Shown in pieces: positions 57,849 to 64,000 of a stretch of DNA of 64,000 nucleotides. Made by a program: the position numbers and the translations under genes. Every line of letters starts with the position of its first letter. Positions within the stretch are counted from its first letter, which is position 1. Below the pieces are notes generated by a model that worked only from the letters and a program-made list of their open reading frames with translations, ran no database searches and had not been told where the DNA came from. The DNA comes from Longimicrobium sp. (GTDB lineage: Bacteria > Gemmatimonadota > Gemmatimonadetes > Longimicrobiales > Longimicrobiaceae): assembly GCF_036388275.1 (NCBI RefSeq), contig NZ_DASVSF010000098.1:17300-81299 (forward strand), read 5' to 3'.

Positions 57849-57866
57849 ACAATAGGCGCCTATTGT
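57849..57866. promoter_or_regulatory. 18-bp perfect palindrome, candidate operator of the TPR/AraC unit
   Basis: ACAATAGGCGCCTATTGT is a perfect palindrome 45 bases upstream of the TPR gene start. On the minus strand its edge forms TACAAT (57867-57862), five of six matches to a -10 box. A protein bound there would cover the promoter. The -35 is not clear. Confidence 0.5.
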
Positions 57867-58141
57867 AGAGGCCGCGCCCCGTGTGCGTCTACGGCCTGAA
57901 ATGTGGTTGAGGGAGAACGGTTACGCAGCCGCGCAGCATGGGGAGGCGGGCGATACACCGATGCCCACCAACAGAAGAGAGGGTGATGCCGTCGAGGGCG
58001 ACAGCGTCGCACACTGCGGAACCCCCCACGTGCAACCTGCGTCCTGCCGGGGCGCCGCCTGAAGCGGGATTACCTTGCTCGACGTGGAAGTTGGTTCCGC
58101 CGGAGAGGAGATACCATCCGATCGGCGGGACGCTGTCTGGG
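57867..58141. other. Region without recognised gene
   Basis: Between the TPR gene promoter and the end of the next minus-strand gene I find no credible coding region. A 95-codon plus-strand frame (57938-58225) lacks family resemblance, is Pro/Arg-rich and overlaps the minus-strand gene at 58142. No repeat of the dispersed families is present here. Confidence 0.5.
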
Positions 58142-58795
58142 CTACTTCGGGATCGTCTTCACAAACAGGTCTGCCGTCGCCCGCAAGCGGTAGTTGGGGT
58201 CGTTGGCGGCAATGCCGCGGGCTAGCCGGAGTACGTCGGCCTTGATGGTCTCGGGCAACGGCTTCGCACCTGGGTGCTGCGTGTCGTGGTCGATAAAGCT
58301 AAACGTTACCCCACTAACGCCGCCGCGCCATTCGGCCGGCTCGTAGTCGGGCGCGAAGAACTGTCGAAACGGCAAACTAAACCCGGGGTGAGCCCAGCGA
58401 CCGAGCAGATACAGGGCTGCCGCACGCTTGAGTGCGGGGACGGACGGGTCACGCGCGATGTCGAACACCACGTCGTAGACGCGTTGGTCCCGCAGCCGAA
58501 CGCTACGATAGACCATGTGACCCACGGATGCGGAGTCCGCTGCGACCTGCCGCCACATGCGGGCGAGCACCGGGGGCCCGCTCTCGTCACATTGGTCAAT
58601 GGTGTCCAGCGCCCATTCGCGTTTGGTGGCGGGTTGCCCGTGTGTGAGCACCTGCACCGCCAAGCGGCAGTCGTTGCGCAGGTGTACGTCTTCGCGTTCA
58701 CGCGTCGGTCGGCTCTCCCACTCTTGCGCGGCCGTGGGGCGAGCCCCCAGCCCGAGGAGCGCAACCGTTGCCATCGTTATCGGTATCGGCATCAT
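58142..58795 (-). CDS. Hypothetical secreted protein
   Basis: A 217-residue protein with a signal peptide (TMATVALLGLGARPTAAQ). The mature part is helical (CRLAVQVLTHGQPATKREWALDTI, GPPVLARMWRQVA, VFDIARDPSVPALKRAAALYLLGRWAHPGFSLPF), which suggests HEAT-like helical repeats, with two Cys. The end, NDPNYRLRATADLFVKTIPK, is compatible with this. I know no named family. ATG 58792 is an equal start. Confidence 0.72.
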   Translation of the reverse strand: MMPIPITMATVALLGLGARPTAAQEWESRPTREREDVHLRNDCRLAVQVLTHGQPATKREWALDTIDQCDESGPPVLARMWRQVAADSASVGHMVYRSVRLRDQRVYDVVFDIARDPSVPALKRAAALYLLGRWAHPGFSLPFRQFFAPDYEPAEWRGGVSGVTFSFIDHDTQHPGAKPLPETIKADVLRLARGIAANDPNYRLRATADLFVKTIPK

Positions 58796-58894
58796 GTGCT
58801 ATCTCCCCCGCCCGTCGAAATTGAATTCGCGCCTACAGTCTTGCGCAGAATTGCGCCACACTTTTCCGACGCCCTGAACGTCTCAGAACCTGTA

Positions 58895-59401
58895 CTACAA
58901 CCACCTGCTTACGCCGCCATGCCGCGAGCATGTCCCGCGGCGCGATTGGCTGAAGCTGTAGGTGCCGTCGCGGCAGCGGGCCGACGCGCCGGCGGGTGGG
59001 CCGCTTGGGCTGCTGCAGGGCGAGGGCACCCACCGGCCACGCGAGTTCACGTATCCGCCCGATCCGCACTCCGAGTTGGAGCGGGCGGACGGACGGTTTC
59101 GCGTGGCGCTTGGGGTGGAACGGGCGGAGGGGCGAGTCTGCGTGAGGTAGCGCCGGGCCGCGTAGCCGCTGCGGCCGCGGTACTCCACCTGGCACCATCG
59201 GTCCGCGCAGCGGGCGACGGTAACGGTGGCTCCGCGCGGCATCGTGAGCAAGGGCGCGGCATCCGTCGAAGCCTGGGCGCGAAGCCGCAGCGTGGTGGTG
59301 GTGTAGCGGGTGCCCGACTGGCTGGCGAGGGGAGCGGCGAAGCCGAGAACGAGGGCCAGGACGGCCCACAGCCGTGCCACGGCGGGGGAGGGGGTGCGCA
59401 T
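58895..59401 (-). CDS. SH3-like and DUF3761 secreted protein
   Basis: A 168-residue protein: signal peptide (LWAVLALVLGFAAPLASQ), a bacterial SH3-like domain (RLRAQASTDAAPLLTMPRGATVTVARCADRWCQVEYRGRSGYAA, given in part), an Arg/Ser/Pro linker, then a C-terminal block GYVNSRGRWVPSPC and CRDGTYSFSQSRRGTCSRHGGVSRWL that matches DUF3761. Four Cys in the last block suggest disulfides. SH3-type domains often bind cell wall. The function is unknown. Confidence 0.82.
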   Translation of the reverse strand: MRTPSPAVARLWAVLALVLGFAAPLASQSGTRYTTTTLRLRAQASTDAAPLLTMPRGATVTVARCADRWCQVEYRGRSGYAARRYLTQTRPSARSTPSATRNRPSARSNSECGSGGYVNSRGRWVPSPCSSPSGPPAGASARCRDGTYSFSQSRRGTCSRHGGVSRWL

Positions 59402-59595
59402 GAAAGGGTCTCGCGTTCAAGGGTGGAGCACATCAACGGTACAGCGATTATGCGGGCAAGATATTGTGGGATTCTGTGCGGGTCAATCCGCTTGCTTTGC
59501 CCCAATCAACGGCAGCACGTGGCGCGGAACCGCACCGTCCGAGTAGCTTCCGGACAAACACGATTCCACTCGCCCCTCGCCACAGGAAACGAAAA

Positions 59596-59970
59596 ATGGG
59601 ACTGCTCAGCGGAGTACTCGGCAACGCGTCGGAGATCGAGCCCGGCAAGGCGCAGGCAGACTTCGCGCAGCTGCTCATCCAGGGCGAGCGCGTGGAAAAA
59701 GCGTATCAGCTGATCCGCGACTCGTTCGTGTTCACGGACAAGCGCCTGATCCTGACCGACGTGCAGGGGATGACGGGGTCCAAGACCGAGTACCACTCCA
59801 TCCCCTACCGGGCCATCACCCACTTCAGCATCGAAACGTCCGGCACCTTCGACCTCGACGCCGAGCTCAAGATCTTCATCACCGGCGGAACTCACATCGC
59901 CAAGCGCTTCAACAAGAAGCTGAGCATCTACGAGCTGCAGACCGTGCTCGCCACCTACGTCCTCCGGTAG
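59596..59970 (+). CDS. PH-domain (bPH, YvbH-like) protein
   Basis: A 124-residue protein that is one bacterial pleckstrin-homology domain: LLIQGERVEKAYQLIRDSFVFTDKRLILTDVQGMTGSKTEY, HSIPYRAITHFSIETSGTFDLDAELKIFI and a C-terminal helix (KLSIYELQTVLATYVL). AGGAAA precedes the ATG. Such domains form oligomeric rings; the role is unknown. A small unknown gene follows nine bases later. Confidence 0.88.
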   Translation: MGLLSGVLGNASEIEPGKAQADFAQLLIQGERVEKAYQLIRDSFVFTDKRLILTDVQGMTGSKTEYHSIPYRAITHFSIETSGTFDLDAELKIFITGGTHIAKRFNKKLSIYELQTVLATYVLR

Positions 59971-59979
59971 CGGCACACG

Positions 59980-60309
59980 ATGAAGGCCACCATCCACGAC
60001 CGGGTGCCCGGCGCCCGCCTGCGCGACATGGTGCCGCCGGCCTACCGCGACGCCGTCGTAAAGGACACGCGGCCCGACGGAGAATACTCGCTGCTCCTGT
60101 TCGACCACGCGGAGCGCGACGTGGTGCCCTCGCCGCCCGTGCGCAAGGCGCTGCGCCGGCTGGAAAACCCGGCGCAGGACGGCATCCTGGCGGTGGGCAC
60201 GGTGTTCACGCAGGAGGCGCTGGCGCTGCTGGACGAAGCCGGCGCGCGCCCGGTGGCGTTCCGGACGGCCCTGTGGACGGACGAGTCTGCCCGGGCGCGC
60301 CAACTCTGA
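59980..60309 (+). CDS. Hypothetical protein
   Basis: A 109-residue soluble protein, in the same operon as the PH-domain gene. It reads VVKDTRPDGEYSLLLFDHAERDVVPSPPVRKALRRLENPAQDGILAVGTVFTQEALALLDEAGARPVAF (in part), an alpha/beta-looking small domain. There is no signal peptide, membrane segment or motif that I know. Confidence 0.65.
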   Translation: MKATIHDRVPGARLRDMVPPAYRDAVVKDTRPDGEYSLLLFDHAERDVVPSPPVRKALRRLENPAQDGILAVGTVFTQEALALLDEAGARPVAFRTALWTDESARARQL

Positions 60310-60420
60310 GGGGCGATGAACGCACGGCTTGCTCGATGGTGCGGGGGGTGTCACTCCGGAGGGGAGTCAGACGTTTCCAGACCGAACCGCGCCTGATCCG
60401 TCGATACCCGGAACCTGACC

Positions 60421-61020
60421 ATGACCAGCAAGCTCGTTGCCTGCCTCGCGTTGCTCGCCCTGCCGTTGGCCGCCTGCGAAGAGCCGGACGGCGGTCCCTC
60501 GTACCTGCGCGCGTCGCTGAGCGGCGCCGTGGTCGAAGAGTACAACGGAAACGCCGAGTGGCACGTGGGCACGCCCGGCCCGGGCCAGCAGCAGTTCCAG
60601 ATCGTTTCCGTGGGGCTGGGCACGGACAGCAACGACGACCAGTTCGCGCTGACGCGGTGGGACGGCGGCCGCCTGCGCGAAGGGCGCCACCCCGTCAGCC
60701 TGGTGGACCTGGGCGACGGGCAGGACTACCGCTTCCAGCCGAAGGGGATCACCATCCAGTACTTCCGCCGGGTGGACGGGCGGATGGAGCAGTTCGTGGC
60801 CGACAGCGGCTTCGTGGAGATTACACGCTCCACGTCCAACGAAGTCTCGGGCACGTTCACCATCACCGCCCTCCGCTACTGCATGATGGACGAGCGCACC
60901 CGGAACGAGGCGCCGGAGTGCTCCCGGCGGTGGCAGGATGTCAAGGGCACGCCCCGCATCACCGTCACCGGCACGTTCGTGTCTACGGAGTTCAATCCGG
61001 GTCCGGTCAGGATCGACTGA
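60421..61020 (+). CDS. Hypothetical lipoprotein
   Basis: A 199-residue lipoprotein (VACLALLALPLAACEEPDGG). The mature part looks like a calycin or DUF6252-type beta sandwich: RASLSGAVVEEYNGNAEWHVG, ALTRWDGGRLREGRHPVSLVDL, GFVEITRSTSNEVSGTFTITALRY, ITVTGTFVSTEFNP. Two Cys (YCMMDE, ECSRRW) may pair. The function is unknown. Confidence 0.78.
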   Translation: MTSKLVACLALLALPLAACEEPDGGPSYLRASLSGAVVEEYNGNAEWHVGTPGPGQQQFQIVSVGLGTDSNDDQFALTRWDGGRLREGRHPVSLVDLGDGQDYRFQPKGITIQYFRRVDGRMEQFVADSGFVEITRSTSNEVSGTFTITALRYCMMDERTRNEAPECSRRWQDVKGTPRITVTGTFVSTEFNPGPVRID

Positions 61021-61272
61021 TCCGGACCGCGGGCTTTGGCCTGAACGACGAACCGGCGCTGCGGGACACGATCCCGCGGCGCCGGTTCACGTTGCTGGCC
61101 CGCCCCGGATCCGGCGTGCCACGGCGCCGGCCGTTGCGATTGACGCATCGTTACGGCTGGTATCGGTGGATTGACGGGTACCCGCCCCGAGACGGCACAC
61201 CCGTCCGAACGAGGCGGGCTCGTGCGTTCTCTCGCGAACCTGTCCGCGACCTGTTCCTCCAGGAGAATCCCC

Positions 61273-62514
61273 ATGCGCTGGTTGAAGCCGCTGTCCGCAC
61301 TCGCCCTCGTGACGACGCTGGCCGGATGTGAATCCATCTTCGGAAGCGGAAACGAGGAGCCCATCACCCGCCTGCCGCGCGCCCTCACCCAGTCGGAGCA
61401 GGACCTGATCGTCGCCAGCAACCGCTTCGGGTTCAACCTGCTTCGCGAGGTGAGCGCGCGCGACACGTCGTCCAACGTCTTCCTGTCCCCGCTGAGCGCG
61501 TCGATGGCGCTGGGGATGACGATGAACGGCGCGCGCGGCGAAACGTTCACGGGGATGCGCTCCACGCTGGGCTTCGGCACCATGGAGCCGGCGGAGATCA
61601 ACGCCTCGTACCGCAGCCTGATCGACCTGCTGCTGGGGCTGGACGGCAACGTCGACATGCGCCTGGCCAACAGCATCTGGGTAGACCAGCAGTTTCCGCT
61701 GCACCCCGCGTTCGTGGAGTCCAGCCTGCAGCATTTCGACGCGCGGGTCACCGCGCTCGACTTCGGCAACCCCGCCTCGGTGAACACCATCAACGGGTGG
61801 GTGGACCAGGGCACCAACGGCAAGATCAAGCAGATCGTCGAGGGCATCGACGCCGGGGTGGTGATGTACCTGATCAACGCCGTGTACTTCAAGGGAAGCT
61901 GGACGCAGGAGTTCGATCCGGCGCGCACCAGCCCGGCCCCGTTCCACCGCGCGGACGGCGGCCAGCACCCCGTGCAGATGATGTTCATGCGCGACGCCAA
62001 GGTGCGTACCGTGATGAACGACCAGGTGCAGATGGTGGACCTGGCGTACGGACGTGGCGCCTTTTCCATGACGCTGGTTCTGCCCCCCCACGGGCAGCCC
62101 CTGCGGCAGTGGGCGGCGGGGGTGACGGACGAGAAGTGGCAGGGGTGGATCGCCCAGCTGCGCGACACCGAGATGGACGTTTCGTTGCCGCGCTTTCGCC
62201 TGGAGTACGACGAGGTGCTGAACAACACGCTCATGGCGCTGGGGATGGGCACGGCGTTCCACCAGGTGGCGGCGGACTTCAGCGGGATGTCGCCCCTGGG
62301 GGCGGACCTGTTCATCACCAACGTCAAGCAGAAGACGTTCATCGACGTGAACGAGAAGGGCACCGAGGCCGCGGCCGCCACCTCTGTGGAAATGGGGGTG
62401 ACCAGCGCGCCGCCCTCCTTCCGCGCCGACCGGCCCTTCCTGGTGGCCATCCGCGAGCGGCACAGCGGCACCATCCTGTTCGTGGGCCTGATCGGCGATC
62501 CGCGCAGCCAGTGA
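61273..62514 (+). CDS. Serpin family lipoprotein (serine protease inhibitor)
   Basis: A 413-residue serpin. AGGAGA precedes the ATG; the signal (ALVTTLAGC, Cys19) makes it a lipid-anchored serpin. Core serpin blocks: NVFLSPLSASMALGMTMNGARGET, RLANSIWVDQQFPL, INGWVDQGTNGKIKQIV, YLINAVYFKGSW and KTFIDVNEKGTEAAAATSVEM. The hinge Glu361-Lys-Gly-Thr-Glu-Ala4-Thr has the small residues required for an inhibitory loop; counting from it places P1-P1' near Thr377-Ser378. The C-terminus RPFLVAIRERHSGTILFVGLIGDP is canonical. It probably protects the cell surface from proteases. Confidence 0.93.
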   Translation: MRWLKPLSALALVTTLAGCESIFGSGNEEPITRLPRALTQSEQDLIVASNRFGFNLLREVSARDTSSNVFLSPLSASMALGMTMNGARGETFTGMRSTLGFGTMEPAEINASYRSLIDLLLGLDGNVDMRLANSIWVDQQFPLHPAFVESSLQHFDARVTALDFGNPASVNTINGWVDQGTNGKIKQIVEGIDAGVVMYLINAVYFKGSWTQEFDPARTSPAPFHRADGGQHPVQMMFMRDAKVRTVMNDQVQMVDLAYGRGAFSMTLVLPPHGQPLRQWAAGVTDEKWQGWIAQLRDTEMDVSLPRFRLEYDEVLNNTLMALGMGTAFHQVAADFSGMSPLGADLFITNVKQKTFIDVNEKGTEAAAATSVEMGVTSAPPSFRADRPFLVAIRERHSGTILFVGLIGDPRSQ

Positions 62515-62540
62515 CGCGGACGCGACGCCCGTCGCAGGAG

Positions 62541-62569
62541 AAAGGCCCCGCCGCGCGCGGGGCCTTTTT
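62541..62569 (+). terminator. Rho-independent terminator of the serpin gene
   Basis: AAAGGCCCCGC (62541-62551) pairs with GCGGGGCCTTT (62557-62567) around a five-base loop, and the U-tract is TTTTT. It lies 26 bases after the stop. Confidence 0.85.
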
Positions 62570-62689
62570 CCGTTGCGCGGTGGTCATCGGCGGCGCGGCG
62601 GGATAGCTTTGCGCCCCACGGCGGCACGAGTTCCGCAACGGCGGGGCGCCTCACGCGCACGAAAACGGCAGACGGAAGCGGCGATCGGG

Positions 62690-63589
62690 ATGACGGACGA
62701 GCAGACGGCGGTGGCGGAGCACGCCCCGGACCAGGCGGCACCGGAGCGGGGCGACTGGAAGGACTACTTCACCGACGACGGCCAGCAGCACACGGCCGTG
62801 GGCACCATCAAGGTGCTGCACGGGCTGCACAGCCCGCAGCTGGGCAATGCGCGCGACATCCTGGTGTACCTGCCGCCCCGCTACCACGAGTCCAGCCGGC
62901 GCTATCCCGTCATCTACATGCACGACGGGCAGAACCTGTTCGACCGCGCCACCAGCTTCGGCGACGAGTGGGAGGTGGACCAGACGCTGGAGCAGGCCGC
63001 GGACGAGGGGCTGGAGGCCATCGTGGTGGGCATCCCGAACATCGGCCCGGAGCGATTGAACGAGTACGGCCCCTGGCACGAGCACAAGCACAAGGCGGGC
63101 GGCAAGGGCGATTCGTACCTGCGCTTCGTCATCGACACCATCAAGCCCATCATCGACCGCGACTTCCGCACGCGGCCCGGGCGCGAGTCCACGGGCATCG
63201 CGGGCTCGTCGATGGGGGGATTGATCAGCCTGTACGCGTTCTTCAAGCACTCCGGTGTGTTCGGCTTCGCGGGGGTGATGAGCCCGGCGCTGTGGTTCGG
63301 AGGGCGGCAGGTGTACGGCTGGATGCAGGACCGGCAGTACGTGCCCGGGCGGCTGTACCTGGACGTGGGAACCGGCGAGGGTGGCGAGGAGATGCACGAC
63401 GTGCGGCGGATGAAGGACCTGCTGACCCGCAAGGGATACGTGGAGGGGCGCGACCTGATGTTCGTGGTGGAGATGGGGGGCAGGCACAACGAGCGCGCCT
63501 GGGCCCGCCGGCTGCGCCGCGAGCTTCACTTCCTGCTCGGCATTCCGCCCAAGGAGGCGCCGCGGGTTCACCGCGAGCCGCCGTTGTAG
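62690..63589 (+). CDS. Putative esterase (alpha/beta hydrolase, Fes/EstD-like)
   Basis: A 299-residue hydrolase of the putative-esterase family. Blocks: RDILVYLPPRYHESSRRYPVIYMHDGQNLFD (in part), TGIAGSSMGGLISLYAF (nucleophile Ser in G-S-S-M-G), FGFAGVMSPALWFG, RLYLDVGTGEGG and MGGRHNERAWARRL (catalytic His). There is no signal peptide, so it is probably cytoplasmic. Such enzymes cut acetyl esters, siderophores or glucan-linked esters; the substrate is not clear. The ATG was chosen because the N-terminal extension of the longer frame is non-coding-like. Confidence 0.88.
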   Translation: MTDEQTAVAEHAPDQAAPERGDWKDYFTDDGQQHTAVGTIKVLHGLHSPQLGNARDILVYLPPRYHESSRRYPVIYMHDGQNLFDRATSFGDEWEVDQTLEQAADEGLEAIVVGIPNIGPERLNEYGPWHEHKHKAGGKGDSYLRFVIDTIKPIIDRDFRTRPGRESTGIAGSSMGGLISLYAFFKHSGVFGFAGVMSPALWFGGRQVYGWMQDRQYVPGRLYLDVGTGEGGEEMHDVRRMKDLLTRKGYVEGRDLMFVVEMGGRHNERAWARRLRRELHFLLGIPPKEAPRVHREPPL

Positions 63590-64000
63590 GAGCGCCCCAC
63601 CCGAAGGAAGAACTTCGATCGCGGTTCGAGGGGCTGTCGCTCGCGCCGCGGCCGCCCCCCTTCCCCAGCCCTTCCCCCGCAAACTGCGCGGGGGAAGGGA
63701 GCCAGTCTGGTGCGCGTCCCGTATTCCCGCCACACCACTGCCTGTCATCCTGAGGCCCAGGCGCGCCGTACTCACCTCTACGCCGTACTTCGCGGGCCCA
63801 AGGATCTAACCGCGGACGCCTCTCACTTGGGGGCGCGGCAGCGGCCACTAGTGCCGAGGCCTGGCTTGCTCGGCTGTGTGGCGTTTCGCCTTGAGCCGGC
63901 GCATGCCTCGGCTGCCCCCCATCCCCAGCCCTTCCCCCGCAAACTGCGCGGGGGAAGGGAGCCAGTCTGGCGCACCACGCCAGCCGAAGCGCAATCGAAT
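63590..64000. repeat. Intergenic repeat mosaic at the right edge
   Basis: No gene is seen. Two CCTTCCCCCGC / GCGGGGGAAGGG hairpins lie at about 63655-63710 and 63920-63970. Between them is a CTGTCATCCTGAGGCCCAGGC...AAGGATCTAACCGCGG element (about 63742-63850), ending GGCGCGGCAGCGGCCAC. Confidence 0.75.

Noticed and set aside
57938..58225. 95-codon plus-strand frame, considered as a possible small peptide or RiPP precursor
   Set aside because: Pro/Arg-rich with no conserved leader or core pattern, weak start, and overlap with the minus-strand secreted-protein gene.

Overview
The window is a 64 kb piece of a GC-rich (roughly 70%) bacterial chromosome. The many lipoproteins and signal peptides, a lone mreB, GlgE, DUF2254, DUF4105 and DUF4344 proteins, and above all the dense families of short GC-rich hairpin repeats between genes, suggest a Gemmatimonadota-type organism close to Longimicrobium. 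That placement is inference; no rRNA or other marker gene is present. No rRNA, tRNA, CRISPR array, prophage or insertion sequence was recognised. Genes are closely packed and many overlap by 1-8 bases (ATGA, GTGA), so translational coupling is common.

Layout. 1-9.5 kb: a DUF2254 membrane protein (cut by the window edge), an HtrA-like lipoprotein protease, a TPM-domain / nucleotidyltransferase / LemA operon, an L,D-transpeptidase, a PHP-domain protein and a two-helix membrane protein. 9.5-23 kb: a nearly complete aerobic purine-degradation block. Three-subunit xanthine dehydrogenase (minus strand) diverges from guanine deaminase plus a DUF6986 (HpcH/citrate-lyase-like) protein. Further on, a minus-strand run allB-alc-uraD-(unknown membrane protein)-uraH-puuD carries xanthine/urate through allantoin to ureidoglycolate and urea. 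Two small secreted proteins and a GNAT enzyme lie between the two halves. 23-31 kb: an MBL-fold hydrolase, mreB, the RhlE-type RNA helicase, a PIN-domain toxin with two related small partners, a methyltransferase and electron-transfer-flavoprotein:ubiquinone oxidoreductase with a clear promoter/operator. 31-39 kb: a two-gene unit with a TIR/NDT-like protein, GlgE, an RNB ribonuclease, an antitoxin-PIN toxin-antitoxin cassette, CinA and a 2,4-dienoyl-CoA-reductase-like SDR. 39-50 kb: DUF4105 protein, ArsC-like protein, RsmD, GNAT enzymes, MoaB/MogA (relevant to the molybdenum cofactor of xanthine dehydrogenase), a TVP38-family membrane protein, DUF1499, a PBP4-type D,D-carboxypeptidase, a DUF3800 protein, a paralogue of the two-helix membrane protein and an M15-type peptidase with a calcium-loop insert. 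50-64 kb: dienelactone hydrolase, a DUF4344 protein lacking its catalytic Glu, a degenerate Smr-like protein, several lipoproteins, an AraC-type regulator next to a frameshifted TPR gene, a DUF3761 protein, a PH-domain protein, a lipoprotein serpin and an esterase.

Repeats. Intergenic gaps over about 250 bases are mostly built from a few dispersed hairpin families (GCGACT-AAGTCGC plus AAGTCCGC/GCGGACT; CCCTCTCCC...GGGAGAGGG; CTGTCATCCTGAGG...GGATCTAGCCGCGG; a GTGCGGGA/GTGCGTTA octamer; and CGCAGAGGACGCAGAG long hairpins). They occur in mosaics and carry no convincing genes.
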